From Siniperca chuatsi (Eukaryota > Chordata > Actinopteri > Centrarchiformes > Sinipercidae), in NCBI RefSeq assembly GCF_020085105.1, contig NC_058047.1:19092001-19156000 (forward strand): a stretch of 64,000 nt of DNA, read 5' to 3'. Below the pieces are notes generated by a model. It saw nothing but the letters and a program-made list of their open reading frames with translations, was not told where the DNA came from and searched no databases. Position 1 is the stretch's first letter, and the number at the start of each line of letters is the position of its first letter. Of the stretch, positions 1 through 17,600 are shown one piece after another. Both the position numbers and the translations under genes were made by a program.

Positions 1-110
1 TAGTTACTTTACAAATTAAGATGTTTGCCAAAAACACATGAAGAACTTATAAAAGATTATGTTTTGTTATAAATGCAACTACCCCAAAAGTTTATAAAAG
101 TACAGCTGGA

Positions 111-437
111 ACGATTAGTCTATTAACTGACTTTAAGTCATTTTTTAAACAAAAATGCCAAACATCGTATGGTTCCAGCTTCTCAAATGTGAGGATTTGC
201 TGCTTTTCCATCAAATTATTTTTAATAATTTTAATTTATTTTTAATAATTTTGAGGTTTGGACTATTGTTTGGACAAAACAAAGCATTTGTGACATGAAG
301 GTGTCATTTTGGGCTCTGGGTAATTATGACGGTATTTCTCACTATTTTCTGAAGTTTAACAAATCCATCTATTGATTAATCGATAAAATAATGAGCAGAT
401 TAATCCATAATGAAAATAATCATTGGTTGCAGTCCTA
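111..437 (-). mobile_element. Teleost MITE-like interspersed repeat, near full length
   Basis: On the minus strand this begins with a TIR-like sequence resembling TAGGACTGCAACCAATGATT and continues through the family's AT-rich 'gattaatcgata' stretch and a 'gtttggactattgtttggacaaaac' region, ending near 'gattagtc'. A second copy lies in the opposite orientation at 4083-4276, and an end fragment occurs at 55316 and again at 59281. I recognise the pattern as a high-copy short repeat of percomorph genomes, probably a non-autonomous DNA transposon. The superfamily is not established here. An internal A/T-rich stretch near 215-255 is locally duplicated. Confidence 0.6.
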
Positions 438-801
438 TATAATAGACTCAACCTCAGCCAACTACAGTAAAACCCTGCTTTTACATTAATGCACATTTAG
501 TAATATTCTTATGATGTATTTAATAGTATAACAGTCACAGGGGATTGTTAAAGAGGACACAGCTTCCGTCAGAGCGATGTTATCTCGTCAGTGCCTGGGC
601 AGGTTAATCACACCCTCTTCCTGTTCCTCCACCGTCCTCTCAGCATTCACCCAGTACAAAAGGTGCCTCAATGAACGAAAGCTTTAGAATGAAACCACAT
701 TTACTCCTAAAGAAGAGAAAGCCATTTGCTCATAACTCCTGAATAAGAATGAATTGTTTAAATGATGTTACACAGATTAGACAGGAGATGTTGAGGATCT
801 T

Positions 802-807
802 TTTATT
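802..807 (-). terminator. Candidate poly(A) signal of mknk1
   Basis: The minus strand reads AATAAA here, about 1.7 kb downstream of the mknk1 stop codon. No AATAAA was noticed on the minus strand between the two. The assignment is by position only, and a long 3' UTR is assumed. Confidence 0.35.
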
Positions 808-2437
808 GAGAACACAGCATACCAGTGAAAATATGCTCCACACTGAGAGCATTATGCATAAGACCCTATCTTTGACAAATTTCAATGGGACTCCATAATT
901 GCAGACCAATAGCTGTACCTCATTTGATGCCATTACAAGTTGATGGGGGGGGGAGCAAAAAAGTCCTTTTATGAGTCATAATGGGAAGGAGAGGGCTTTA
1001 ACATAGCAAGTGGTTGTTTCCTAATGTGCGTATTCGCTCTGAGCAAATCTGTCAATTCCTGCCAGCCTATGAAGGCCGTTAGTTGCTATAGGGATGAGGT
1101 GTCCATGGCAACAGTGTGAAATCAGGGGGCATGTCGTTTAGCGGGCAACACAAAGTTAACAGGGTTAAGGGGAGACAGAAGTGATAGACTGCCATCGGTG
1201 ACCCCATTTCAACATAGATGGGGTCCTCAATGAATGCAACAATTAAAAAAGTAAAAATACTTCTTTAAAGAAAGGATCAAAAGTAAATATCAGCAGCTTA
1301 ATGGACCCAAGAAAATCTAGGACAGAGAAGTCTGGTTAGTCCATTATTCTTTCCATTGGCACATTCAGAACCAGTCACAGAACCAAAGATACAAAACTAA
1401 ACAACATACAAATACTTGTATAAAAATAATTTGCCTTCAACCCCAGTTTGGAATCCTCTATCTTACTACAAAGTGTAACATCAACTATTCACAAACCCAC
1501 TTTAAGTATTATTAGCTACATACAACCAAAACAAATGCGATTCTCACATTTCAAGTCATTCAGACTAAAAAGACTCTGAGACAGCAAAGCAATAAGACAA
1601 TAAGAAACTAAGCATGTCGTTTTGGGATGATGTTACATTTGTACAGTACAAAATGTGCAAAGATGTGGTGCAAAAAAGAGCCTGAGGTAATGCTGGACTC
1701 TGGACTAATGAGGATAAAAAGTTGTTAAAACCCCTTAAAAGATAATTATTACTGCAGGTGTCGAATTCACATTGTTGGACCAAACTGATTATTTACGATA
1801 CAATATTCTCCCTTTCAGATAAACTAAATAAGTGACTTATTTTAAAGTACATCAGTGCTACAGGTAGCTTGTGTTGAAGTGAAAGCTAGAAATGATAAGA
1901 AATACAAAACAATTTGATCAAAGGGGTGTTGTCTAACTTCACCATCCATTCACATTCTTGCACTTTCTGTAAGTTATACGTAGCCTCAACAAGAATCGCT
2001 TAAATGGGTAAAATGGAGAAAAGACCATTTCTAGAGATGGATAGTCCATTTTTATCATTTAAAATCACATACATCCACACAAATCAAATCACATACACTG
2101 GCGTGCTTAAAAAATAAAATAAAAGATAGTTCATCTCTTTCCTCCAGTGACTGAGAAACAATAAGTAAAATCTATCAAAATTAGATAATATTGCATTAGG
2201 ACAGCGACAGTGGCAAAACTGTGCTGAACGTATGTAATGCTGTGTTGATAATGATATGTACAGATTAGATATTTAGTATAAACTGCTGGCATTAAGAGCG
2301 GTTTCTGCTGTATTGGGGTCATCGGAAATAAAAAATAAATAAATCTTTGAAGACTAACTGTAAAAGTAAACCCAAAGTTATTCTCAAAGGAAACAGTTTG
2401 TTGAAACAGCTGATCCTACAAGGCTCCCTGTGAGAAC

Positions 2438-2469
<32 letters not shown>
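2438..2469. repeat. (CA)n microsatellite in the mknk1 3' UTR
   Basis: An uninterrupted dinucleotide tract of about 31 bases, 60 bases past the mknk1 stop codon. It would be (TG)n in the sense RNA. Confidence 0.95.
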
Positions 2470-2470
<1 letters not shown>

Positions 2471-2529
2471 GGAGCAGGCAGAGGCTAAAATCAGTTGGAA
2501 ATCATGACGAGGGGACTTGTACTGGTCCT

Positions 2530-6875
<4,346 letters not shown>

Positions 6876-7008
6876 TTCTGTAGCAAAAAAGAAGAACCCA
6901 TATGCAAGCAAATTAGTTAAAAACAGTACAGACTTTGCCAGTGCGTTGCTGTATGCACCGCAAGTTTCAGTAGCTCCACAGCTGTTCTGAATAACAGAGC
7001 TGTTGTAC

Positions 7009-8530
7009 CTGCTGGGCCTTGGGAAAGGTGCTGTCTGTCCTCTGAAGCAACCCTGTTCTCCTGAATGCCCCCGCAGCTCTGCCCCACTTGGCCCACAGCC
7101 AGGGAGTTACCCTGTAACAGAGAGAAGAAGGCCGCATGGGAGGGGGAGAGAGCGAGGGGAAAGTGCAACAGTAGCCAGAGATCAGGTGGTGGCACAGTAG
7201 AGAAAGCACAAGAAGGATTACATAATTCTCATACTTTGTTCTAAGTGTTAAATAGTGAAAATCTGAAATTTCCCCTTAACTTTCTAAAATACTTATTTAA
7301 GTCTCCAGCAGGCTAATACATGATTGATAAAACCTTTTGCAAAAAAAAAAAAAGACACTGTAATTATATGGTCGTATAACTACTACTACAAACTATCTGA
7401 TAATCTTCCCCTGTAGCATTCTGCCAAAATAGTGGCCTGATGAGAATACAGGAAGCACAATGACAGGCCTTACCTCACCCGGGATATTACCAGAAGCATT
7501 TTCACAACCAGTCAGTGGTGACACTGATGAAACTTCTACATATCTGTGTTGATAACCTTGACAGTCTGTGGACTACTTTCTGTCAGCCTGATCTTATCTA
7601 ACACAACATGTTTCAGGAAGTTAAAGGTTTTGAAATCACCAGTATTAACAGTTCATATCCTACCTGGAGAGAGTCCCGGAAGGCTTGCAAGTCCGACATC
7701 ATGCTGTGCCTCACCATATCTGCCAACTGAGTACATCACAAATACTGAGTTCGTCTGGAACAAACTGCATCAACAGAGACATAAATATACACGATAACAA
7801 GTCATTTCAAAGTGGCGGCAAGTCAAAGAATTTGAGCAATGAAACATAAAAAAAAAAAAAAATCAACAGTCCATTAATCACCCAACTTGACGTGTACCAA
7901 TAATACGTTTCTACAAGAGGTTTCCTCCTTTCACAATCTAGTGTCAAATTTTGTTCCGGTTTAACTTAGTTGCGGTTATTAAATGACAGAAAAGCCGCAA
8001 ACGGTCCAGTCTGTTAAAGTAGGCTAGCTTCTGCCAAGTAAAATATATGCTACGGTAAGTGAATGCATTGGAGTGATGTTAAAGACGTTAGCATTTAGCT
8101 ATAACATCTAGCGTTATACCAGCTCAAAGTGACAATAAGTTAGATATGTAACGTTAGCTTACTGTTGATGCCCTTATAAAACTCAGTAGCAATTGTGTAC
8201 CGACTGCTGCTACACAAATCTACGCACCCTTACCAAGAGGGTGCCATGTATAAAAACTTACCAGATCATTAGAAAAGCTAGAGTTAGCGTTAACTGTTGC
8301 AATCCGACGTTATGTTATTGTCGTTAGCCTTAGCTAGCTAGCAAGAACCCTTAGCTAGCTTGTCCTACCGATTAACGTCCAGTCGCTAGTTTGTGTTTAG
8401 AGCCCGAACAGGACTTGTTTAAACGAAAAACTCTTCTAACCTGTACTCTGTGTCCAAACCAGCCAAATCCCCTCCGTCAAAGCCTCTGACAGCTGATGTA
8501 AGCAGCATCCATTGCTAGCTGATATCCATC
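7009..8530 (-). other. mknk1: mknk1 upstream leader exons (predicted, non-AUG open frame)
   Basis: Four candidate leader exons with consensus splice sites are 8441 to about 8530 (exon 1), 7726-7664, 7535-7474 and 7111-7009. They join to the exon carrying the start codon (6877-6779). Their first AUG, at the 3' part of exon 1, opens an 11-codon uORF (starts ATGGATGCTGCT). The frame that continues into the kinase stays open through all four exons, roughly 95 codons, but contains no ATG. The start is therefore placed at ATG 6875. The exon chain is inferred from splice consensus alone. Confidence 0.55.
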
Positions 8531-8660
8531 AGTCTGCCAGTGACGTACAGGGCGGGAAACCACATAAACAGACGGTTGCCCCGCCTCTCTCTGCATACCT
8601 TCTTCTCCCATTGGTCGAGAGCACAGCTACCACTGTGCTTGATTTCCCGCCACACCCCAA
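8530..8660 (-). promoter_or_regulatory. mknk1 promoter
   Basis: Directly upstream of leader exon 1 are a CRE-like TGACGTAC (8541-8548), E2F-like TTTCCCGCC sites (minus strand near 8551-8560 and plus strand near 8643-8651) and a CCAAT box on the minus strand (ATTGG at 8610-8614). There is no TATA box. The layout looks like a housekeeping promoter. The start site is inferred. Confidence 0.5.
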
Positions 8661-9014
8661 TCCACGTAGTGGGGATTTTTTGTGCATGACGAGGACCATT
8701 ATTTACACATTCATTTTAGAGGTTTGGCAGGTCATCACTGACAAGAGGAAGTACGGCTCACGCCACACCTATAATATCTCACCATTATTATTTTGCAGTT
8801 TATGGTTTATCCCTGTCTACATTTAAAATCTGTCGTTGTCTGCGTTGGTTTTGGCCTGAAACTAAATCTGGTCTGTGTGGCAGACCAAATCTAAGCAAAT
8901 ATATTATTAAAGAAATTCTATAAGTATTAATCTTGTTAATATGCTGTCTTTTCATTTTTCTGATACAGTGTTGACTTTGTTAATGAAAACTCAATCACAT
9001 CCAATGTTTTTGTA
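8661..9014. other. Short intergenic gap between mknk1 promoter and mob3c 3' end
   Basis: AT-rich sequence with no gene or repeat that I recognise. mob3c transcription ends within a few hundred bases of the mknk1 promoter, and both genes run leftward. Confidence 0.4.
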
Positions 9015-9020
9015 TTTATT
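9015..9020 (-). terminator. Candidate poly(A) signal of mob3c
   Basis: AATAAA on the minus strand, about 1.04 kb after the mob3c stop codon. Assigned by position. Confidence 0.4.
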
Positions 9021-10058
9021 TTTGTGGTGCAGTGCAATACATAAACTTTTTTTGCAAACATCTGCAAAACACAGATCATTTTAGGCTGCATTTTTATGTT
9101 CAAACATAAAAACACTGACATCAAATAAAAAACAAACTTTCATTCAACAAAATAAGACTCAACACGATATATAAAACATAAACATACATGCACAGGAGAA
9201 AAGAAAAAGCATAGTACAGGAAATGTAGGAGGATATTATAAACCAACACAAAGTCCTATAATGGTGGCATCAACCACCGTAATTACTGTAAGTAAAAACC
9301 TCTGTGAAGGCACAGTGCCACCATCTGAAGAAGTGTGGTAAGTCAGTGGAGCTTCCCAGTTATGCCTAGAAAACCACTCATACAACTTTATGTAAAATTG
9401 TTCTTTGTTTTGAGTGTTTAGAAGCCGATGATTTCTCACGGGGCTCAGATAATGCCAAAATGTAAACTCCTTTGTCCAGGTGTTTTTTGTTTAATTGCAT
9501 ATCTTCTCTGTCATCTCTTTCTGTAGGAAAAGAAAACAAAGGACATGTTTAACACATCAAATTCATATTGTATGAGGAGATGAATGCTTGTTATGAAGTG
9601 CTGTCTACACTTTCAATATGAACAACATTATTTCTTATATTGAGAAAGAAAGCTACAACACCAACAACAAAAAACTGCCTTGGGTACAAAAGGTGGGACA
9701 ATAAAACAGGGTCTGTTTACAAGATGTATCTTTTCTGCAGTGTGTTGACATAAATCCCTGTTTCACTTTGGGAGGGGGATTACACAGCCCGGGCTTCATA
9801 ATGATGATAACTGAAGACTTTGCTGTTATTTTCTTTGCGCTGCATATACACTAGCCGGGAAAACACACTGACATGAAGACAAAACTCAGCCTGACCAAGC
9901 ATGCTGCACAACAAGGTTGTGGATGGCAGGATGGCTGATATTTTCCGCTAGACTGACAGTTATGAGAGTGATACTGACAACCCTCCCAATACAAAACATC
10001 CATCTGACCCTCTTTCTGCTGCTTCCTGTCCTCACCCTCACACATCGGAGGTCTGAGG

Positions 10059-12288
10059 CTACTGTCTCACCAGGGGCTCCAGTTCAGAGTGATCAATGAG
10101 GTTGAACTCTGAGATGAAGTAGTAGTAGTGCTTGTAGCAGGTATTGATGTGGGCCTCTGCACCCATGCTGCAGATGCTGTCAAAGTGATGGATGTAAACA
10201 TGCACAAACACCCTGAAGAGACGGCTCAGGATCTTCTTGCACACCTGCTGGAAGTTCTTGGGGAAAGGTACACCTATTGTGAAGAAAGGAGAAAAGTGTT
10301 ATAGAAATTAAGAGACTTCCACCTGAGAAATTGTTTGATTAGATCTGAGACAAAAACGTAATCACTTTCTATGATTGAAACCATAATGTAGCGGATATTA
10401 TATTCTGTAAGTAATATAATTTCTACTCAACAGCATCAATCTTTGAGTACTAGTCAGTGTCTTAATGAAATCTGATTTGCATGGACAATATATTTCACTA
10501 ACAAGAAGTAATCCCAAGCACAACCTCTTTTCAGGTACTGGGTTGATAAAAGTGGACATGAAAGAGGAAAGGTAAGACCTGTTACATAATACTCCATTGC
10601 AGCTTTATTTAAAAATGTATAACAACACAATTTTCTGTTACATGAGGCCTCAGTTAGTCCAAAAACTGTCTCTATGCTTTGTGTGAACTGACAAAAGCCG
10701 CTTGTAGCTGAATTACTCTCTTTTATATATTTGTAAGTAAAGGTGCCGTAGAGCTGTGGTTCTCAGCCAGAGGTACATGTACACCTGGGGTTACCTCTGC
10801 AGTTACTTCAAAGAAGTTAAGCCTATTTGAGAAATTATGATTTGGTAAAAAAAAAAATAATAATAATTATCCACATATTTGAGTTTAGGAGGAAAATGAA
10901 GACACAACCAAGATTACAAATTGGTGTGAGCCTGATCTTTTGTATATTTTCTGCAACAATAACCAGTAAAAAGTTGTGTGAAAGCGATCAGAAAAGTCAC
11001 CTCGGGTGATCGTAATACATCAAAATCTACACACACAAAAAAGAAACCAGGCCTAAACATCACTAATTGCAGGATCACTATGTCTTGTATGGATTGATGT
11101 GTCAGGAAGCCACCAAAGCCACTGTGTTTTCTCAGTAGTGAAAAACGATCAATCATTTCCTTGAAGCTATCCCTTTTATGGAAGTGGCACATTAATGAGG
11201 TGTACTTGAGCCCTTCTGAAAGGGCTGTTGGGGTACGCCGGACAAAAAATGTTGGGAACTACTGTACTAGAGCACATTGTTCCACGTCGTATCAATACTC
11301 TATCCATCTATTTTCGGTCCCAAATTTTTCCTGCTCAGGGCCATGGGGGATTGTGCACACATTGGGCAAAAAGTAGGGAAACACCCTGGACAAGCTGCCA
11401 ATCTATGACAGGCTAACAAATAAACAATCCTCATTCATACCTATGGGAAGTTTAGAGTTTTCATTTCACCTGACCTGCGTGTCTATGGACTGTATGAGGA
11501 AACCACAGCTCCCAGAAGAAAATCATGCAAAATCCACACAGAGAAGCTCCTGATTGGTTCAAACACAATGCCATTTTGGTTTCAGTGCTAACCGCTGAGC
11601 CTGAGCCTGAGCTCCTCCATTATGCATGAAATTCTCACCTCTAATAAATGTTGATTGTCAAATCCGGTGCTGAGATAAAACACCATAGTCACCCGTTCAA
11701 TCTGGTCTAAATGTCAACCTTGTTGTTTAATTAACCTCTGCTTGAACTTTATCATCCCATTTGAGATGTTAATGAAGAGGAACAGCTCTGCACTCCACGC
11801 TGACTCACAACATCAGTGCAGGCCCCCAATCAATCATGTATTAGGTTACATTTGCAAACTCCTCACACACCTACTCTGGTGGGGAAGATATACTCATTAT
11901 TGATGAGCGACTCTATCCAGTCCATCAGCAGGTTCATGTACTTGAGAGCGGGCAGCTTGGTGGGTTTCTTGTAGTCGTCACCGTCCTGCCACCTGTACTC
12001 GTACCTCAGCCCCCCAGACATGATGGGACACGTGCGCTCGGTGCAGAACTCGCTCATCGTGCCATAGATCAAGTTGATCCTGTTAAAGAAATCCACCACA
12101 TGAACAGCTATCCAGTCGTTGATGTTCTCTCCCTCCGGCAGCTGAACCACTTTCCTCAGGTCCAAGCCAGACTTGAGCGAGGCCTGGGCCTTCTTGTAGA
12201 GTTCAAAGCGCTGGGTGCCCGGTTCAAACCGCTTCCTTGGCCTGAACGTTTTGTCTTTGCTGAACACTTGTCCAAGACACAACGCCAT
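10059..12288 (-). CDS. mob3c: MOB kinase activator 3C, complete, two coding exons
   Basis: Coding exons are 12288-11871 (starts [20 protein letters not shown]) and 10273-10059 (ends SELEPLVRQ), joined in frame at the G of TRVG|VPFPKN. This gives 633 nt, 210 aa, against 216 in human MOB3C. The Mob1/phocein fold is recognisable along its whole length: [20 protein letters not shown], then the zinc-ligand cysteines in [12 protein letters not shown], then the C-terminal [16 protein letters not shown] and [13 protein letters not shown] with the ligand histidines. MOB3 proteins are small adaptors of the NDR/LATS and MST kinase network; human MOB3C has also been linked to RNase P. The MALC- start and the adjacent mknk1 favour MOB3C over MOB3A or MOB3B. 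The C-terminus is a few residues shorter than in human (no ERICH-like end). The intron holds a hAT MITE and a LINE/SINE tail. Confidence 0.93.
10754..11264. mobile_element. hAT-type non-autonomous transposon in the mob3c intron
   Basis: The left end CTGTGGTTCTCAGCC and the right end GTTGGGAACTACTG are imperfect terminal inverted repeats of the CAGTGGTTCYCAACC type. Eight-base flanks ccgtagag and tactagag match at 5 of 8 positions, fitting a decayed hAT target-site duplication. The 511-bp interior has no long open frame, so this is a MITE, and the divergence suggests it is fairly old. Confidence 0.65.
11296..11580 (+). mobile_element. Teleost LINE/SINE 3'-tail-type repeat fragment
   Basis: Successive blocks match a very common fish repeat from memory: tatccatctattttc, a 'ccatgggggattgtgcacacattgggc' block, acaccctggacaagctgcc, a 'tttagag' block, gtctatggactgtatgagg, and aatccacacagag. 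It has diverged widely from the usual form. No coding capacity remains. Confidence 0.5.
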
Positions 12289-14323
12289 TGACTCAGTCGT
12301 TTCCCCTGAGATAAGGGGAGAATAAGCTCTCCAGAATAATAATTAGTTTGGAGTTTGATAAAGTGTGACCTTTCTGAGAGATAGAACCAGGCTGGTTTCA
12401 GCTTGGAAATCAGGTCGCAGGGGGTCAGCGTCTGTCATGTAAAGATTGCAGGGAGCTCTTGTTTTCAGATGGCAGGACGCTTCTGTGAAGCAGAACAACA
12501 AGAGGAGTCAGAGGCTTATTTCTTTCCTGTCAATCCTCTGCTTTAGGCCAGAATGACCAAAATTTGCATATAACTACAAAATCATACATATCATTGTCAG
12601 ATTATTGTTTATAAAAAGCATCTGCCATAAAAACCACAAAGTAGGCATGACATCAGAATTCACAAGCAAAACATTTTTAAGAAGTAGATGATTAAAATGA
12701 CTCATTTAGGCCAAAGTACATACTGCAAAGAAAACTGTATCCCCCAACTAGGGACAAACCAGTGAGTTCATTCCAAATGTGCCATTATTGTGTGACCAAA
12801 ATGACCTTATCACAAGATTTTCAGTAGCAAACATTGATAAAAATAGCCACAGTTTCAGTCAGTTGTGGCAAAATTCAGGCCGTTAGAGTCAAGCATAATT
12901 GAGAAAATGAAAGTCAACTGTGACTCACTAAAGATTAAACAATTCTAGAGAGTACTGTGAGAGAAAATGTCCACAGCGCAATGCAAGCTTTGCTCAGACA
13001 CAGCACTATGATTATCATTCAGAACACTGGAGTATGAAGATGGATGCTATGGCAACGAAACTTTAAATTTGGTGTAAAAACACTGAACATGACGACACAG
13101 ACTGTCCGTTCCCCCTCTGGGAAACAAGTCATGCGATATGAAACACAACCAATGCATTATTGACAGATGATTTTTTTCTGATAGCTATTAACCATCTGGC
13201 AGATAATACACACTGATCAGGAGCATGACCTCACTGAATGGTTATGTGATCCAATGCCTTAACTGTTGATAATAATGATAATAAACATAAATGTTAGCAC
13301 TTGTATATTAACTGAGTAGGTTAGTATAAGAAAATAAAGTGGGCAGTTTATAAGAAATAAAGTCTAGGTACGTCACAGAATTGAGAGGGTTACATTTCAT
13401 TGTGTTACACTCTGTTGTGTGTTTCCGTTCAGTACTTTGGAAGAGCATATGTTGCTTCCACAGTCTTGACACCACGATCACATTCAAGTGACCGTGGTTG
13501 CAACATGATACTATATCCGCATTTGTGTCCCATTTTGAACTGTCGGCCTCAACATTTCCTGTGGTTGTTTCACTGTGACTTAAATTAGCAGAAGTTTCTG
13601 TCTCTGCATTATCATCTGTGCTCACATTATAGACCAAGCACTGATACGGGTGTTTGTGTTGACTGAGTATCACATTTCAGAAAAGTCACAACCCACAGAC
13701 TCTTCACATAACTGTTAAGCTTATAGTTTTGCTGGGTTCTGTTCACTCTTATGATTTTAGGGAAACGGTGATTATTTAACAGTATTTGATATATGAGAAG
13801 GGTACTTTTTCTTTCCACTAGCTTTCACGGTCACAAAACTCACCACTGGGGGAGCATGGATACGTGGTCATGAGATAGCTCTGAATGTGTCCAAAACAAA
13901 AGGGCTTCTGAGGAAGGCTCATAGTGACTGTGCTTCATTCAGTACTCGATTCAGGGAGACACATTTCCAGCCAAATATTAATTTTGGACACTTAGTTACT
14001 GAAGACAGTAATGGTTTGTACAAAAAGTGACAGCATGTGGGACAGAGTGACTTTAATTCTGATCACTTTATGTCTCCCTGCATGCCTCAACAGCCTCGGA
14101 CTGAAGCATGTCTGATCACGTACTGTTGGCATACTTTCATGGTTGTTATGGAATTTGCCTCTGACACTGCAGACAAACCTAGTCCTCGCAACACCCGACA
14201 CATAAATGAGAGAGAGAAAAAAAAAGAAAGCATTGCAAGTCGCAGTAAGCAGAAACAAAGGAAGAGTATGAGGGAGATCAAAAACAAGAGATTACAGAAT
14301 GGAAAAAGCTGTCTGCACTGTAC

Positions 14324-14600
14324 CTGGCTGAAATCCTACAGCGGAGGGTCTGGAATGTGGTGGAAAGTCGTGGAAAGTTCAGGGAGGATGGCGCCGGACC
14401 GCTTGACTTTAAACTCCCTGTGGAGGACAGCTCCAGCTGCTCTGCCCCCCTCCAGCTCCTCTGTATCCTCTCCTTCTCTTCCCACCACTAACAGACCGAA
14501 AGGCTCCAACTTCACTCAACAGCACAGACAACACACTAAAGAGAGAAAAAGTTGTTTGGCTTCTCTTCCTGTGGATGATGTCACATCCTGACTTTGTCTA
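14324..14600 (-). other. mob3c: Possible mob3c non-coding first exon
   Basis: A strong donor (CAGCCAG|GTACAG, minus strand) ends at 14324 and lies upstream of the acceptor at 12306/12305 that precedes the mob3c start codon. The exon's 5' limit is not visible. The region is moderately GC-rich (GGCGCC, GGTCCGGCGCC). Confidence 0.35.
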
Positions 14601-17600
14601 CTGGGCTCTGCTGTCTATGTATGTGTGTCTGTGCCTGTACGTGGGTGTGAGTATGGAGGACCTATAAATTGAACTACAAGGGCTGGAAAAGGCCTTTCCA
14701 AACCCCCACTCAGCCCTCCTTCTTTTGCATTTTTTCCCCTTTCTTCTCATCCTGTAGGCAGAGCCGCCAGCCTACTTGTCCCACCAAAGTCCAGCCCTCT
14801 GGTAAAGGTCCTGAGAAAACAACCCCTCCTCTTAAGCCACATATAGGACAGAAGGAGCAGAAGGATCCCACAAACATTTCTGGATGTTTGGCAATCCATG
14901 CCGCTCTTTTTTTGTGAAGTCTCAATAACATATCATTTAAATTCTTGGCCTTTTTAAGATATTGTCGTTGAACTCAGAGCTTACCCTTAAATAGAGAAAG
15001 TGCTACTCGCTAAAAATGCTCTTCAAAACATTGACAAAAAAATCTGCATTCAAATCATGAACAAACAAGGAATGTTTGACTGAAACGGTCTATTTCCTGG
15101 TGCCCTTGGGGGCTGAGTGTTCATATGATGGTTGCCCTGACTGTTCCCTTTCTCTGGAAGGTGAATGGTTGTCACTAAAATGACGAGGTTGTCTGTTTCT
15201 CTGCACCTAGCACCCAACCTGCAAAAATAAGCTGTCGCTGTAGACTCTTTGTGATATAAATCCCTATAGTATGGTAGTGATAAAACTGCAGGACATAAGA
15301 TGAGATAAAGTCTAATTTAGAGAATGAAAGCAGATTTTAGGTTCTAATGTTTATGTTTGCTGGTTGGTAGATAGCTGTTTCTTAGTTTGAGCAACAACAT
15401 CACAAACTAGCAGTGCAGACAACTGGAACTCGATTGATGATGACAGTTTTGCCTTCCTTCCCAGGATTAAAATATCATAACAGGTTTCAGTGTGCGACCT
15501 TGTATGAACGTGTGAACAAGTGTCTCATTGAACTGCAGCAATCAAGTCAGTAGTTGAAATGAGATGGTGAGAATTCCCCTTTTGGGAACATGTAGAAAAG
15601 TTATTGCTTTATATGTTTGACAATAAATGAAGATCCAAACATGTGCTAGGTAGACTTAACCTCGGATGATAATGATATATTTTTATTTTATTTATATTTT
15701 CTTGGATTAATTTTTTTAGCTTATGAAACTTTTTTGTTTTTTTCAGTGGGAGGGGTGTCTGTATGTACACATGTATGTATATGTATATAGGTACATATGT
15801 AATTTTGTGTGTATATTTTGTTGAGTTTTAATTCTGCATTTCTATGATGTTCAGTGCTTGTATTGGAAACTTAAATAAAATGGCAGATGGACTAAAGAAA
15901 GTAGTCCTGAGTTGCAGTAATCCAACATATCCACTTGGGGTCACTAAGACTGTTATCATGAGTGTTGTTTTATTATACTTTCTAAATTCAGGGTTACCAG
16001 TGAGTTAGCAGCCAGGGGAGTTCCTTTTTTCAGCCAAGCAGGTGATTTTCATTTGGAATATTCAAAAGCATGTTTTCAAGTGTCAAAATAATTTACATTA
16101 GGAGACTACAGAAATAAAATGTTTGGCCGTCGTTGTTGGTGTTGTTGGTGGTTTAGGTTTAAATGCTGATTGATTATTGTTTAAAAGGATATAGATTTGG
16201 CATAAAATGTTTTTATACTGCATAATATATAAAGAAAGTAGCCTAAGGGTAAGGAAGTGGAAGACTACACTACTGAGTGTTAAAGCACATTGTTGTTGGG
16301 GGATTATACTTGGATTAGTTTGCCAAACTCACTTTAAAAGATGGAAGGCACTGTCTTAAAAAGAAAGGTTATCTATATTCTTTTCTATACAAATAATTAC
16401 ATGCAAAATAGTATCTGACTTAGACATGTATTCAATGCTAAGCAGTGATGACATGCACAGGAAACAATGGGTGAATCACAGAGAAGCACATACCTAACCC
16501 TAACTCAACATAGCGTAACAGATTAGGCCGGCTGCTGCCCTATGCTCTAGTTTTGCTCTCAGTGTTAATGTCATCATCTAGAAATGTGACACAGGAGGAA
16601 GTGGAAGCAATCGTTTTTTCAACTTTGATCATCACTCAGCATAGTACTCTGTCCTTACTCACCTAAACCATGCTGCCTGTCAATTTAGAGGCCTTAAACT
16701 AGCAGCACAGAGTCTAAACAAACACAAAATTTAATGAAACAGTTGGACCTGCAGGTTTGGGGAAAGTGTTATACCTGTATTGAACTGTAAATATGTTCTG
16801 CATTGCATTTTTATATTTTATATTTATATTAGGTATGTCTGTTACCAATATAAGAGAATCAGACACCTTCCAAGCATTTTACTGTCAATTCAACCTTTGT
16901 CTCGGTTACCATAAAGTGACATTTTTGTGTGTTTCTGTGTTGAAATATGTGTCTTATCTGTACTCAAACTGGTCACAGATTACTGATGGTGTAGGAGGAG
17001 TTGTTTTCTGCGGTCTCCTGAGGCCTCAGGTACTGTGAGAGAGAACCCTTAGAGCAGCAGTTTACTACTTTATAGGTGGATGACTTATGATCACACATGA
17101 CTAAGACATTGTGCTTTGCTGCAGGCTCAATACAGATCCTCCATTCTCTCTGTAATCTCTCTCTAATCATTATGGGTGAAGGCCATCAGGACAGCGTCAC
17201 CCACAAGATTAGAGTATCCATCTACCTCACTTTACATTAAGTAACCAGCATCAGATCCTTTGTGTGAACAAACTGACACAAACCTGAGCAGAGGTATTAT
17301 TGGTTTATATAGTGTTCTAAAACATCTTGCTGCTGCTGTTACCCTTACCATTACTGGGGATCAGATTCTGTCATTCATTGACTTGAAGCCTGAATAAACC
17401 ACTGTATGACTGTATGATAACAGTGTTGTGTCAATGTTGTATAAATGATGTTGCTTTTATATGACAGTATGTCTGGTGGAGGATTAAAGCTGTAATAAAA
17501 GGTGGAGGCACGTAGCTCCAGGGGTGTGTCCAGGGGGTGCCCTGGGGTGACACAGGCCACCCCTGAAATCTGATTGTCCACCCCAGGTGCCACCCCATTA

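Noticed and set aside
14037-14591. 184-codon plus-strand open frame upstream of mob3c
   Set aside because: No recognised domain, low-complexity Lys/Arg- and Ser-rich stretches, antisense to the likely mob3c leader, and no supporting splice or promoter signs.
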